Part shown: one piece after another, positions 36,010 through 46,425 of the stretch
Position numbering within the stretch: the stretch's first letter is position 1
Layout of the letters: each line of letters starts with the position of its first letter
NCBI RefSeq assembly: GCF_024124745.1
Contig: NZ_JAMXRU010000003.1
Coordinates: 1 to 64,000, forward strand
Direction of reading: 5' to 3'
DNA from: Aeromicrobium sp. CnD17-E
GTDB taxonomy: Bacteria > Actinomycetota > Actinomycetes > Propionibacteriales > Nocardioidaceae
DNA length: 64,000 nucleotides
The notes under the pieces: model-generated
Database searches by the model: none
Seen by the model: only the letters and a program-made list of their open reading frames with translations
Told to the model about the DNA's origin: nothing
Program-made: the position numbers and the translations under genes

Positions 36010-39000
36010 GCGTCGACCTCCATGCGGTCGAGGAGCGGGAACCAGAGCGTGGCCGCGTGCTGCTCGAAGCCGCGCTCGACCAGGTCGGCGATCGGCGCGT
36101 CGGGGCCGAGGACGAGGCGGTGGTACGGGTCGGCGACCTCGCCGGGCACGTCGCGGCTGCCGATCCACTCGCGCTCGGCCTTCGCGAGGGCGATCTCGGG
36201 GCGGGTCCGCCGCGCGAGGTCGGCGTAGGCCTGCGAGGTCTTCACCGGCAACGGCAGGAACGTGGTGCGGCCGAACGCATGGAGGTCGAGCAGGTCGGCG
36301 AGGACGGACCGTGCCTCGTCCTGCGACGGTGCGGCGAGGGTGACGACGCCGGGCGCCTTCCGGTAGCCGCTCGGCACGCGGCCGACAAGGTGCGCAGGCC
36401 GCCCTTGGCCCGCCGCCGCGAGGGCGAGCACGTCGACCCAGGCCTCGAGGAGCTGACGTCCCTGGACGGTCGACGCGGTGACGCGCAGGGCATGCTGCGG
36501 GTGGACGCCGGCGACGGTGCCGATCACGCGGCGGCCGTCGTCGAGCTCGACGTCGACGTCGACGCTGCGAGCCGTGTCGGTGCGCAGGGGTGCGGCGAGG
36601 GCGAAGAGGGTGCTGACCTCCGGGCGCACCCGCGCGAGCTCGGCGTCGCCGAGCGGACCAGGAGGCAGGAGGCCGCGCCGGCGTTCGTCGGCCTCGGCGT
36701 CGTGACCGGGAACGCCGGCCAGCACGGCGGCGAGCACGCGGTCCTTGACCTTCCACCGTTCGAGATGGTCGAGCCCGAGCGGGACGCTGTCGTCGATGGG
36801 CTCGTCCTCGTAGGGCAGACGCACGTCGAGTCGGCTCGTGACGAAGGAGCGCACGGGGTGGCGGACCAGGTCGCGCAGGGCGTCGAGGGTGGTGATCGGG
36901 TCGACGTCGCTGGGGAGCGCGGCTGGGAGGAACGGCGGCTCGGGGACCTGCGGTCGGACGGTGGCACGGGCACCGGCGTAGGCGGCGGCGTCGAAGCTGA
37001 AGGCGGAGCCGGGTACCAGGGCACCGGGGATGAACGAGCGGGCGTCGAACGCCTGCAGCGGGTGCTGCACCAGCACGTGGCTGCGCACGTCGGCCGTCGG
37101 GACGGTGCGGGCGAGCTGGTCGAGCAGCTCCCCGACCGGGGTGGCCGGCGGGAGCGGTCGTCCGGTGTGCTCGCTGGCGCCGGTGTAGGTGATGACGAGG
37201 TGCTCGGTGGCGGACAGGACGGCGTCGAGGAACAGCTGGCGGTCCTCGCCTGCCGCGTCCCGCTCGCCGACGAGCGGCGTGCGTGCGAGGACGTCGTCGC
37301 CGAGCGGGGTGGGCGTGCGGGGGAAGGCGCCGGAGTCGAGACCGAGGAGGCAGACGACCCGGTGCGGCACGGAGCGCATCGGCACCATCGTGCAGACGGT
37401 GAGGGAGCCGGTGCGGAAGCTGGTGCGGGTCGGGCGCGGGGCGAACGCGTCGGTGAGGAACGCCGCGACCTCGACGACCGTGAGGGTGCCGCGGGCGGCG
37501 GGCGCGGTGTCGGCGCGGGTGAGGTCGGCGAGGACGCGGAGGACCTGCTCGCGCTGCCAGGCGTCGCGGGTGGGCACGTCGGTGAGCGTGTGGACGGCGG
37601 TGGTCAGCAGCTGGACCCAGTCGTCGACGGGTTGCGGGCGGGACGCGTCGAGCACCGCGGCGAGTCGTTCGACGGCCTCGGTGAATCGGCCGACGAGGTC
37701 GACGCCGGTGCTGCCGAGGTCGTCGAGCGGGAGGACCCCGCCGAGCCGGTTGCCGGGGTGGGTGTCGTCCCGGGCGTCGGGGTCGTCGTGACCGTCGGTG
37801 ACGACGCCGAGCGCGAGGCGCTGGAGCCCGGTGCGCCAGGTGTTCTGGGCGAGCCCGCCGAGCTGCCACGCTGCGCGGGCGTCGGCGTCGACGCCCCAGC
37901 GGATGGCGGTCTGCACGGTCCACTCGTCGACCTGCTCGAGGTCGTCGTCGGTGAGTGCGAAGCGTCGTCGGACGGGCGCGAGGCTGAGGAGGTCGCGCAC
38001 CTCGGTGGCGGTGGTGCGGCGTGCTGCTGCGATGGCGACGACCTTCTGCAGGACGTCGGCGACAGGGTTGGTGGCGCCGGTGGCGCGGTCGGCGAGGCGG
38101 ACGCGGAGCCGGTGGCCGGGATGGTCGACGTCGGGCACGTCGTCGAGCCCGAACGCGGCCTCGACGAGGGGTGCGAACGTCTCGACGTCGGGACACATGA
38201 CGAGCACGTCGCGCGGCTCGAGGGTGGGGTCGTCGGCGAGGAGGCCGACGACGATCTCGCGCAGCACGTCGACCTGTCGGGCGGGACCGTGGCAGGCGTG
38301 CACCTGCACGGACCGGTCGAGCGGGTCGAGGCTGCGCGTCTCGTCGGCGGGCCCGTCGCGGTCGGCTGCGAGGTCGGCCTGGAGCTGACCGAGCAGGGTC
38401 GCGGGGCGCTCCGGTCCGGGCAGGTGGACGGTGGTCGCGTTGCCGGGCAGCGCGAGGAGGCTGCGCTCGAGCTCGCCGACGTCGCGGGCGCACGCAGCGA
38501 GGAGCGTGTTGCCGGTGTCGGGAGCATCGACGGTGTCGCGACGGGTCGGCTGTCGTGGGGCGTCGGTGATGGTGGCGGCGACGTCGTCCCATCGGCTGCG
38601 GGAGGGGTGCGGCAGCCAGAGGTGGACGTCGCGGGTGTGGGCGAGCGCCCCGACGACGTCGAGCTCGGCGTGCGGCATGCGGGTGTGCCCGAAGAAGGAG
38701 AGCCGCTGGGGCAGGTCGGGGTCGAGGGTGCGCCCACGGAGGGCCACGGCGGTGTCGGCGAGGCGAAGGTCGGGCGACGGATGGCCGTCGAGGACGGTGT
38801 GGACGCGGCGCCAGATCTCGGCCTGCCAGCGGACCTCGTGGACGAGGGGCGAGCCGACTCCGTCGACGTCGTCGCCGGCCGTCCAGGCCTGCACCATCCA
38901 GGGGCGTTGGACGGCGTAGCCGTGCAGGAGTGCAGCGATGCGCTTGGCGGTCGGGTAGCGCCGGCTGCGCCGCAGGGCCTCCTCCCCCGGTTCGAGGCCG

Positions 39001-39359
39001 TGCCCGACGTGCCGGGCGACGATGGCGAGCCAGGGTTCGTCGAGGTGTTGCTCGATGACGTCGAGGACGACCCAGGCGAGACGCTTCGGCGCCCAGGGGT
39101 CGTCGCGTTCCTTCTCGGTGAGCTCGGTGAGCAGGTGGAGGGGTCGCACGAAGGACACGCCGGCGCAGATGCCGTCGTCGTGTCCGGGGGCGGTGCCGAG
39201 CCGGTGGCTGAGCGTCTGCGCGAGCCACCGCTCCACCCCAGCCGCCGCGACGACGACGAGGTCGCGCTCGAACGGGTCGTCGGGCGGCTCGGCCAGCAGC
39301 TCGGCCAGCCCGCCCGCGAGCACGTCGGCCCGCTCCGCCCGATGGATCGTCAACGCCAC
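36006..39359 (-). CDS. recC: Exodeoxyribonuclease V subunit gamma (RecC)
   Basis: This 1117-residue protein is RecC, the scaffold that splits the duplex and recognises Chi in the RecBCD complex. The conserved start is LTIHRAERADVLAGGLAELLAEPP...DLVVVAAAGVERWLAQTLSHRLG, with FVRPLHLL. The inactivated helicase region includes LVMCPDVETFAPLVEAAFG and MVPMRSVPHRVVCLLGLDSGAFPR. The inactive nuclease-like C-terminus contains APLRTDTARSVDVDVELDDGRRVIGTVAG. The GTG start has only a weak ribosome site. First gene of the recCBD operon. Actinobacteria carry either RecBCD or AdnAB; this genome has RecBCD. Confidence 0.93.
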   Translation of the reverse strand: MALTIHRAERADVLAGGLAELLAEPPDDPFERDLVVVAAAGVERWLAQTLSHRLGTAPGHDDGICAGVSFVRPLHLLTELTEKERDDPWAPKRLAWVVLDVIEQHLDEPWLAIVARHVGHGLEPGEEALRRSRRYPTAKRIAALLHGYAVQRPWMVQAWTAGDDVDGVGSPLVHEVRWQAEIWRRVHTVLDGHPSPDLRLADTAVALRGRTLDPDLPQRLSFFGHTRMPHAELDVVGALAHTRDVHLWLPHPSRSRWDDVAATITDAPRQPTRRDTVDAPDTGNTLLAACARDVGELERSLLALPGNATTVHLPGPERPATLLGQLQADLAADRDGPADETRSLDPLDRSVQVHACHGPARQVDVLREIVVGLLADDPTLEPRDVLVMCPDVETFAPLVEAAFGLDDVPDVDHPGHRLRVRLADRATGATNPVADVLQKVVAIAAARRTTATEVRDLLSLAPVRRRFALTDDDLEQVDEWTVQTAIRWGVDADARAAWQLGGLAQNTWRTGLQRLALGVVTDGHDDPDARDDTHPGNRLGGVLPLDDLGSTGVDLVGRFTEAVERLAAVLDASRPQPVDDWVQLLTTAVHTLTDVPTRDAWQREQVLRVLADLTRADTAPAARGTLTVVEVAAFLTDAFAPRPTRTSFRTGSLTVCTMVPMRSVPHRVVCLLGLDSGAFPRTPTPLGDDVLARTPLVGERDAAGEDRQLFLDAVLSATEHLVITYTGASEHTGRPLPPATPVGELLDQLARTVPTADVRSHVLVQHPLQAFDARSFIPGALVPGSAFSFDAAAYAGARATVRPQVPEPPFLPAALPSDVDPITTLDALRDLVRHPVRSFVTSRLDVRLPYEDEPIDDSVPLGLDHLERWKVKDRVLAAVLAGVPGHDAEADERRRGLLPPGPLGDAELARVRPEVSTLFALAAPLRTDTARSVDVDVELDDGRRVIGTVAGVHPQHALRVTASTVQGRQLLEAWVDVLALAAAGQGRPAHLVGRVPSGYRKAPGVVTLAAPSQDEARSVLADLLDLHAFGRTTFLPLPVKTSQAYADLARRTRPEIALAKAEREWIGSRDVPGEVADPYHRLVLGPDAPIADLVERGFEQHAATLWFPLLDRMEVDA

Positions 39360-39544
39360 ACGACGAACCTAGTGGCTCGCGCCGACACCCGTCCCCGCCC
39401 CGTCCACTGTCCCTCTCCTCCGGATGCGTCGACGTCGCAGTCGAGAGCAACGTCACCCGCTCGTCCGTCCGAACTCTGTGGATCGAGACTTTCGTCGGCC
39501 GGCGCCTGTTCGCTACGTTCTGGCGCATCAGATCGGGGGGTCAT
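39360..39544. promoter_or_regulatory. Divergent spacer recC / DUF6318 lipoprotein
   Basis: This 185-base spacer must hold promoters for both directions. I saw no LexA-type GAAC-N4-GTTC dyad in it. Base composition begins to shift toward AT at about 39420, just before the lower-GC lipoprotein gene. Confidence 0.3.
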
Positions 39545-40105
39545 ATGAGAACGAACGTCATCGCCACGGCCGTTGCCACACTCCTCATCATCGCCGCGTG
39601 TGGCGGCAAGTCCGAAGTGATTGAGCCGGATCCGACGTCAACCGAACCTTCCGCGGCGTCTCCGTCCGAGCCCTCGCCTACCCCACCTGAACTACCGGCG
39701 ACCGCGGAAGATCCCTCCGCAACGGGCGCAGCGACGTTTGTGCGGTACTGGCTCGAGGTGTCCGACTTCGCGTCTTGGACCGGGAACACTCAGCTGCTCG
39801 AAAAGATCTCCACGGAGGACTGTGCGGGCTGTCGCAAGTACATCGACTACTACGGGCAGATTTACCGAGCTGGCGGACGACTTCTCGGCGGTCGACAGGA
39901 GATGACCAGTGCGAAGGTCGCCACCCGCTCAGGTGACTCGTCCGTCGTTCTGGTGCGCGCCGAAGTCAAGGTGGCCGAAGGAAAGGTCCAAACCAGCAGA
40001 GCCGCGAAGATTACCGCTACGCCCGCAGAGATGAATCGTCTCGTGTTCCGAGTGCTACGCACACAGCGCGGATGGATCTTGGAGGAGGTCGGCCTTGATC
40101 GCTAG
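39545..40105 (+). CDS. DUF6318-type lipoprotein
   Basis: This 186-residue protein has a lipoprotein signal (LLIIAAC, lipidated Cys at residue 19) and a Pro/Ser/Thr-rich linker (DPTSTEPSAASPSEPSPTPP). A compact domain matching DUF6318 follows: ATFVRYWLEVSDFASWTGNTQLLEKISTEDCAGCRKYIDYY. The two cysteines CAGC probably form a disulfide outside the membrane. The function of the family is unknown. It starts an operon with the next gene, overlapping it by 11 bases. Codons here use A and T at third positions more than neighbours, hinting at transfer. Confidence 0.78.
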   Translation: MRTNVIATAVATLLIIAACGGKSEVIEPDPTSTEPSAASPSEPSPTPPELPATAEDPSATGAATFVRYWLEVSDFASWTGNTQLLEKISTEDCAGCRKYIDYYGQIYRAGGRLLGGRQEMTSAKVATRSGDSSVVLVRAEVKVAEGKVQTSRAAKITATPAEMNRLVFRVLRTQRGWILEEVGLDR

Positions 40106-40859
40106 AACACTCGCAGCCGGGATTGGATCACTAGTTGTTTTGGCGAACTTCGCTCTGGTTCACGCAGGCGTAGACGTGGGTGGCAAAGGCGCAAGCGTTC
40201 GGCTTGAAGGCGAGGAGCTGACTCGCGACGCATACCGAGGTTTTGAATCAAGCGCGCGAGAGGCATCCTCCGCTCCCGCCCGCCGAGGCAAACCCGTCAA
40301 GCTGACTCCTGAGGGCTACGTGCAGAGCCCATGGCTCATCGAGAACTGCACCATCACACCGGACTCGGTTGACTGCCCCACGGAGCCGACCCCCGCTCGA
40401 CCAGCGCGCCGCCAGGCGACGCCCAGCGAGATCCGCCGGGCAGTGAGCGAGATCCCGATGCCCGCTCTCCGGGTCACCGTCCAGCCCGGCGGGCGGACGC
40501 TCGTGAACGTGCCGACGATCCTGCACACCGACCCGCGGCCGGTGAGCGAGAGGATCACGTTGCTCGGACACGACATCGACGTCGAGGCCACCCCCACCGG
40601 CTACATCTGGCACCACGGAGACGGGACGAGTCGCACCACCACGCGACCCGGTCGGCCCTACCCGGCGAAGGACGTCACGCACACCTACCAGCGCACCGCC
40701 GACCAGGTCAGCATCCGCGTCGACACCACCTACACCGTCCGGTACCGCGTCGACGGAGGAGCGTGGACACCCCTCGGTCAACCGCTGACGGCCACCGGCG
40801 CAGCGACTCCGCTCGAAGTCGCCGAGGCGGCCCCGGTCCTCGTCTCACCACGACGCTGA
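40095..40859 (+). CDS. Secreted protein with a PKD-like domain
   Basis: This 254-residue protein starts with a signal peptide (MIARTLAAGIGSLVVLANFALVHA) from a TTG start; GGAGGAGG lies 7 bases upstream, inside the lipoprotein gene. The middle has a cysteine pair in CTITPDSVDC. The C-terminal half reads as a beta-sandwich with TGYIWHHGDGTSRTTTRPGRPYPAKDVTHTYQR, the W.xGDG...HTY pattern of PKD domains, and ends with an immunoglobulin-like strand set. Such domains mediate protein or glycan contacts. It is coupled to the DUF6318 lipoprotein; the pair probably acts at the cell surface. Function unknown. Confidence 0.72.
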   Translation: MIARTLAAGIGSLVVLANFALVHAGVDVGGKGASVRLEGEELTRDAYRGFESSAREASSAPARRGKPVKLTPEGYVQSPWLIENCTITPDSVDCPTEPTPARPARRQATPSEIRRAVSEIPMPALRVTVQPGGRTLVNVPTILHTDPRPVSERITLLGHDIDVEATPTGYIWHHGDGTSRTTTRPGRPYPAKDVTHTYQRTADQVSIRVDTTYTVRYRVDGGAWTPLGQPLTATGAATPLEVAEAAPVLVSPRR

Positions 40860-40868
40860 CCGAGACGC

Positions 40869-40911
40869 GACGAGGTCCCGGGACCCGCCAGGGGTGTCCC
40901 GGGACCTCGTC
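40869..40911. terminator. Bidirectional intrinsic terminator
   Basis: A perfect 16-bp stem (GACGAGGTCCCGGGAC at 40869-40884, complement at 40896-40911) has an 11-base loop. It lies between the convergent stops at 40859 and 40920. Confidence 0.88.
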
Positions 40912-40919
40912 GGTCCGGC

Positions 40920-42350
40920 TCAGCGCAGGGCCGACACCGCAGCCACCACGTCGACCAGACCGTGACCCTTGTCGAAGGACGAGCCGTCGACGTAGGCACT
41001 GCCGTCGGTGTACTTGTACGCCGTCGACGTCAACGCCGCCTCCACCTCGGCCGGCGTCGCCGTCGGGTCAGCCTGGAACAGCTGCGCGACGATGCCCGCC
41101 ACGTGCGGTGCAGCCATCGACGTGCCGCTGATCGTGTTGAACGTGCCCACGTCCAGCGGACCGGGCCCGTCCTTCGGGTCCAGACCCGTCGCGCAGATCA
41201 CCAGGTACGGCCGGCACGAGGACGTGATGTCCTCCCCCGGTGCCGACACGTCCGGCCACGTGGACCGGTCCGTCGCCGCACCTCGGCTGGAGAACGACGA
41301 GACGCGGCCGTCGCGGGTACCGGTGTCGAGGTCGTAGTACGACGCGACCGAGATGATGCCGCCCGTCGGATCCTGGCCGGGCGGGTTCGTCAGGCTCTCG
41401 CTGCCGTCTCCGCCGTCGTTGCCGGCCGCCCACACCGTCACGACACCCTCCGCAGCCAGGGCGCGCTGCAGCTTCACGGTCGCCGACTCCGGGTCGAACG
41501 ATCCGCCACCCGACGGCCCGTACGAGTTGTTCGTGACCTTGATCGGCGGGCACTCGGCCGCCGACACACCGTCGCCGCACGGCTTCGCGTGGTTCTCCAG
41601 GACCCAGTTCAGCGACGCGTCCGCACCGAGGATGAGGATCCCCGCGCCCGTCGACAGCGACACCAGGCTCGCGCCCGGCGCCGCGCCCTGCAGCTTCTCC
41701 CCGCTCGTCAACGTCGTGGGCCGACCGACCGCGATGCCCGCGACGTGCGTCCCGTGGCCGCCGAGCGACGTCGTGTCCGTGTCGAGCGCGGTGGGCACCC
41801 GCAGGACCTGACAGCCGGTCTCGTCGAGCGGCGAGCACACCGACTTCAGGTTCGCGACCGTCGCACCCTTCAGGTACGGGTGCGTCGGATCGACGCCGGA
41901 GTCGATGACGGCGACGCTGACGCCGCGACCCGTGAGGGCCGTGCCGTCCGCCCCGGTGAGCGTCGCGGCAGCCTCGGCACCGCGCGTGGCGATGTTCGAC
42001 GTCTCCTGGTGGTACTCGATGGGCTGGTCGCCCTCGAGGTAGGTGACACCCTCGGCAGATCGGGCAGCCTCGATCTCGCTGCGTGTCCCGCTGGCGATCA
42101 CGACGCCGATCTTGTCGAAGCTGCCGGCCCGTTCCAGACCGGACTCGCGCACCGCCCGCTCGGCGTCGGCCAGGGTCCGACCGTGGACGAGCACGGTCGT
42201 GGCGGCGCCGCCCTTCAGGGTCGACAGCTGGTCGGCCAGGAAGGGCTGCAGGCGCGCCTGGTCGTCGGCGCCGGCCTGGGCCGGGACGGTGAGAGCAGCC
42301 AACGCCAAGGCGGCCGCTCCGATGGATGTGGACATGATGCGTCGACGCAT
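40920..42350 (-). CDS. Secreted S8-family serine protease (subtilase)
   Basis: This 476-residue subtilisin-like protease has a signal peptide ([23 protein letters not shown]). An inhibitor-I9-type propeptide follows ([40 protein letters not shown]), then the peptidase. The catalytic triad is visible: Asp in [15 protein letters not shown] (about 148), His in [14 protein letters not shown] (about 198) and Ser in [14 protein letters not shown] (about 409). The oxyanion Asn lies in [12 protein letters not shown]. Cysteine pairs (CSPLDETGC and [10 protein letters not shown]) suggest disulfides. Start ATG 42350 follows GGGGGAAC; a second Met five codons on is possible. Confidence 0.93.
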   Translation of the reverse strand: MRRRIMSTSIGAAALALAALTVPAQAGADDQARLQPFLADQLSTLKGGAATTVLVHGRTLADAERAVRESGLERAGSFDKIGVVIASGTRSEIEAARSAEGVTYLEGDQPIEYHQETSNIATRGAEAAATLTGADGTALTGRGVSVAVIDSGVDPTHPYLKGATVANLKSVCSPLDETGCQVLRVPTALDTDTTSLGGHGTHVAGIAVGRPTTLTSGEKLQGAAPGASLVSLSTGAGILILGADASLNWVLENHAKPCGDGVSAAECPPIKVTNNSYGPSGGGSFDPESATVKLQRALAAEGVVTVWAAGNDGGDGSESLTNPPGQDPTGGIISVASYYDLDTGTRDGRVSSFSSRGAATDRSTWPDVSAPGEDITSSCRPYLVICATGLDPKDGPGPLDVGTFNTISGTSMAAPHVAGIVAQLFQADPTATPAEVEAALTSTAYKYTDGSAYVDGSSFDKGHGLVDVVAAVSALR

Positions 42351-42530
42351 GTCTATCGTTCCCCCGAACGTGCGCTCCGTCGGAACCGGAGCGCGATTGA
42401 CCGTCCCAACGACGCCACCCTGCGGAGGTCACGCCCTCGCGGGGATCGTTCCCATGCGGTTGCGCGACGCAATCAGGCGTCCGACGCTCGCCGCCGTGCG
42501 CTGCCACGCCGACCGTCGGACACTGGACCG

Positions 42531-42899
42531 GTGCCCCCCGAGCCCAAGACCTGCGCCTCCTGCGGACGTCGTATCGAGTGGCGCAAGAAGTGGGAGCGCG
42601 ACTGGGACCAGGTGCGCTACTGCTCGCAGGCCTGCCGCAAGCGCGGCGTGACGCGCACCGACCAGGAGCTGGAGGCGGCCATCGTGGACCTCCTCGACGG
42701 CCGGGCCGGCGGCGCCACGATCTGTCCCTCGGAGGCGGCCAGGCGCGTCGACCCCGACGGCTGGCGCGAGCTGATGGAGCCCGCGAGACGGGCAGCACGA
42801 CGGCTCGTGGCCGACGGAACCGTGGAGATCACCCAGGGCGGTCGGGTCGTCGACCCGTCGACGGCGAAGGGACCCATCCGCGTCCGGCGCGCGCTCTGA
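42531..42899 (+). CDS. DUF2256/DUF3253 fusion protein
   Basis: This 122-residue protein joins two small conserved domains. The N-terminal DUF2256 has a four-cysteine zinc-type site in [20 protein letters not shown] and [13 protein letters not shown]. The C-terminal DUF3253 has [47 protein letters not shown] and ends GPIRVRR, a helical winged-like domain. The combination is known in actinobacteria, but no function is established. A GTG at 42531 starts just before the first CxxC; no strong ribosome site is visible, so leaderless translation is possible. Confidence 0.75.
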   Translation: MPPEPKTCASCGRRIEWRKKWERDWDQVRYCSQACRKRGVTRTDQELEAAIVDLLDGRAGGATICPSEAARRVDPDGWRELMEPARRAARRLVADGTVEITQGGRVVDPSTAKGPIRVRRAL

Positions 42900-42948
42900 C
42901 CAGTCCACCGAGACGACCCCGTGGACCGGTCGTCTAACGTTGTGAGAC

Positions 42949-43488
42949 GTGGCCAAGCTCCTCCCCCAGTTCGCCCGGTGGACCCCCGCAGCACTCGACA
43001 TCCTCCGCGAGACCGCGAGCCGCTACGGCGCCGTGATCACCGTCAGCGAACTGGCCGACCAGGTCCTCGTCCGCACGCGCGTGGAGAGCCCGACGTCGCG
43101 CCGCACCTGGCTGGGCGACTTCATGGAGATCACCGCCCTGGCCGCGGCACGCGCCGGCGATCCGCCACTCACGTCGCTCGCGGTCCAGCGCGACGGCACG
43201 GTCGGCGACGTCTACGCGCGGGCTGTCCTGGCGACGACCGGAGACGTCGTGCGCGACGTCGAGACGCGCGCGGCCGAGGACCGCCTGCTCTGCTACCGCG
43301 CTCTCGCGACGGACCTGCCCGCCGACGGTGGCACGCCGCGGCCCGCCAAGGTGCGCCGCGCGAGCTCGAGCACGACGTCGACCCGCCCCAGCAGGGCGCG
43401 GGCCGCCGTCGAGACGAAGCCGGTGAAGGTCTGCCCGACCTGCTTCACGGCGCTCCCTGCCACGGGTCTCTGCGACTACTGCGACTGA
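42949..43488 (+). CDS. Hypothetical protein with C-terminal zinc ribbon
   Basis: I do not recognise this 179-residue protein. The first 120 residues look globular and mainly helical (LLPQFARWTPAALDILRETASRYGAVITVSELADQVL, RRTWLGDFMEITALAAARAGDPPLTSLAVQRDGTVGDVYARAVL). A basic Ser/Thr-rich linker follows, then a short CPTCFTALPATGLCDYCD tail that has the two CxxC pairs of a zinc ribbon. The GTG at 42949 lies 49 bases after the previous gene and may share its transcript. A nucleic-acid-linked role is possible but unsupported. Confidence 0.7.
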   Translation: MAKLLPQFARWTPAALDILRETASRYGAVITVSELADQVLVRTRVESPTSRRTWLGDFMEITALAAARAGDPPLTSLAVQRDGTVGDVYARAVLATTGDVVRDVETRAAEDRLLCYRALATDLPADGGTPRPAKVRRASSSTTSTRPSRARAAVETKPVKVCPTCFTALPATGLCDYCD

Positions 43489-43493
43489 CCTCC

Positions 43494-44247
<754 letters not shown>

Positions 44248-44258
<11 letters not shown>

Positions 44259-45252
44259 CGGCGAGCGCGTCGACGACGGCCCGCAGGCCCTTCACCGACT
44301 GCTGCGACGCCTCGGAGGAGGTACCGGGGACGAGGATGAGGCGCCCCTCCTTCACGGCCGTGAGGTCATTCGCGCCGGGCTCGGCGAGCAGCTGCTTGCG
44401 TGCGTCGGCCTCGGACTCCCCGTACAGGCCGTAGCTCAGCACGAGCCACGTCGGGTCGTCCTCGAGCAGCGACTCCATCGAGACCTTCACGTACGACTCC
44501 TGCTGCGTGCCGAACACGTTCTCGAGGTCGGCCGCGTCCAGCACCGCGTTGGCCATCGACGTCGCGCCGTACGCCGAGAGCGACTCGCTGGAGGAGAAGT
44601 AGTAGAGCCATGCAGCCGAGGCGCCGTCGCCGGTCGACTCCGCCGAGAGCTTCTTCACCGTCGCGTCGAGCGCGTCGGCGTTCTCGTCCGCGACGTCGGA
44701 GGTGCCGAACACCCGGCCGAGGCGACGCACGTCGTCACTGACCGTGCTGAAGTCGATGCCGGCGGCCTTGCCGGTGCTGGCGTCGTGGCCGCACTCCCCT
44801 GCGACGGTCAGCATCGGGATCCCGGCCTGCTCCAGGGCCTCCGGCTTGGCACTGAACAGCCCGTAGCCGTAGACGACGTCCGGCGCCGCACCGATGATGC
44901 TCTCGGCGGTGGGGTCGGACGGATCGACCACCTCGGCGTCCGACGGCGGCGTGTCGAGGTCGTCCGGGAGCGGGGCACCGAACTCGCCCGCCCTCGCCGT
45001 GATCTGCCCGCTGGCACCTGCGGCGTCGAGCAGGGAGATCGCGGCCGTGCCGATGGTCATGACGCTCTCGGGCTTCTGCTCGAAGGTCTTCTCCCCCGCG
45101 CAGTCGTCGACGGTCACCGGATAACCGGTGTCGGTCGCCGCGTCGGCGGCCGAGGTGTCGGTGGAGGTGCCGCAGGCGCTGAGCAGCAGAGCGGCACCGA
45201 GACCGAGCGTGGCGGCCGTGCGTCGTCGACGGAAGGACAGGGTGGTGGTCAT
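44248..45252 (-). CDS. Iron-siderophore ABC transporter, substrate-binding lipoprotein (FepB/FecB-like)
   Basis: This 334-residue lipoprotein has the signal [20 protein letters not shown] with lipidated Cys at residue 27. The cluster A-8 binding fold follows: VTVDDCAGEKTFEQKPESVMTIGTAAISLLDAAGASGQITARAG, a central helix, and AESIIGAAPDVVYGYGLFSAKPEALEQAGIPML. The C-lobe ends with ANAVLDAADLENVFGTQQESYVKVSMESLLEDDPTWLVLSYG and LTAVKEGRLILVPGT. Such proteins capture ferric-siderophore outside the membrane. Four cysteines in the N-lobe (CAGEK, CGHDA) may form disulfides. Ligand unknown. Confidence 0.9.
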
Positions 45253-45280
45253 CGTTCTCCTTGGGGGTGTGCTCGCGGGG

Positions 45281-46405
45281 TCACGAGCCGGTTTCGGTCC
45301 GTGCCAGCTGGCGCCGGACCAGCACCATCAGCAGGGGGGTGCCGATGAGTGCGGTGAGGATGCCCAGCGGGATCTCCCGAGGGGCGAGGGCGGTGCGGGC
45401 GAGGGCGTCGGCCCACACCAGCACCGACGCGCCGAGCAGTGCGCTGGTGGCGACCACGAGACGGTGGGTGGCACCCACGAGCCGACGCGCGAGGTGAGGC
45501 ACGACGAGCCCGACGAAGCCGATGCTGCCGCTCACCGCGACGGCTGATGCCACTCCGAGCGAGGCCATGACGGCCACCTGGGTGCGGAGGCGGACCGGGT
45601 CGGTCCCGAGGCTGCGGGCCACGTCGTCGCCGAGTGAGACGGCGTCGAGTCGGCGCGACCAGAGCAGCAGCACGGCGACGGTGACGAGGCTCGTCGGCAC
45701 CAGCACGGGCACGGTGGACCAGGACGACTGACCGAGGGAGCCGAGCATCCAGAAGGTCACGGCCCGGACGGCGTCACGGCTGTCGGCGAAGACCACGACG
45801 AGGTTCGTGACGGCGCCCAGGAAGTAGGAGACCGTGACACCGGCGAGGACGAGCCTCGTGCTCGCCATGCGTCCGCCGGTACGGACGAGGGTCAGGACCA
45901 GCACGAGCGCGAGCAGTGCTCCGACGAAGGCTCCGGCGGCGAGCGTCACGGCCCCGACCAACGACCCGAGGCCGAGGGTGATGACGAGGGCCGCGCCCAG
46001 CGACGCGCCGGAGGAGACCCCGAGGAGGTAGGGGTCGGCCAGGACGTTGCGGACGACCGCCTGCAGGGCCGCGCCGCAGGCGGCCAGGACAGCCCCGACC
46101 ATGGCCCCGGTGACGATGCGGGGCACGCGGAGCTGCCAGACGACCGTGTCGGCGGCCCTCGTGACGTCGCTCGGCAGCGCGGCGCCCGTCAGGCGCGACC
46201 AGAGCACGTGTGCGACGTCGGACGTGGGCACGGGGAAGGCCCCGAGGCCGAGCGAGACGACGCAGGAGGTCAGGAGCAGGACCGTCAGCCCCAGCACGGT
46301 GACCGTGGACCGTCCCGCCCAGGGCTCTCGTCCTGGCACGACGACGGGCGGCGCAGTGCGGGGCAGGGCGTCGTTGACGGCCGGACGCCCAGGGGTTAGG
46401 GTCAC
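45281..46405 (-). CDS. Iron-siderophore ABC transporter permease (FecCD family)
   Basis: This 374-residue permease has about nine to ten hydrophobic segments and the FecCD signature: VVWQLRVPRIVTGAMVGAVLAACGAALQAVVRNVLADPYLLGVSSGASLGAAL, DAVRAVTFWMLGSLG, SLGDDVARSLGTDP, VSGSIGFVGLVVPHLARRLVGATHR and LARTALAPREIPLGILTALIGTPLLMVLVRRQ. It probably forms a homodimer in the importer. I chose the GTG at 46405, which would be nearly leaderless given a TATCAT-like -10 within the Fur-type box. The alternative ATG at 46429 would place that box inside the coding sequence. First gene of its operon. Confidence 0.9.
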   Translation of the reverse strand: MTLTPGRPAVNDALPRTAPPVVVPGREPWAGRSTVTVLGLTVLLLTSCVVSLGLGAFPVPTSDVAHVLWSRLTGAALPSDVTRAADTVVWQLRVPRIVTGAMVGAVLAACGAALQAVVRNVLADPYLLGVSSGASLGAALVITLGLGSLVGAVTLAAGAFVGALLALVLVLTLVRTGGRMASTRLVLAGVTVSYFLGAVTNLVVVFADSRDAVRAVTFWMLGSLGQSSWSTVPVLVPTSLVTVAVLLLWSRRLDAVSLGDDVARSLGTDPVRLRTQVAVMASLGVASAVAVSGSIGFVGLVVPHLARRLVGATHRLVVATSALLGASVLVWADALARTALAPREIPLGILTALIGTPLLMVLVRRQLARTETGS

Positions 46406-46410
46406 GACCC

Positions 46411-46425
46411 GAATGATAATCATTC
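46411..46425. promoter_or_regulatory. Fur-type iron box in the divergent promoter
   Basis: GAATGATAATCATTC is a perfect 15-bp palindrome (7-1-7) matching the core of the Fur consensus GATAATGATAATCATTATC. Its GATAAT (46415-46420) also reads as a -10 box for the plus-strand RiPP/exporter operon starting at 46445, and the reverse gives a -10-like TATCAT for the permease operon. Binding of a Fur-family repressor here would control both directions together. A DtxR/IdeR-type site was not seen. Confidence 0.75.

Noticed and set aside
36010..39548. Long plus-strand open frames opposite recC and recB
   Set aside because: They are shadows of recC/recB with no motifs; the RecBCD reading has full conserved domains and ATGA couplings.
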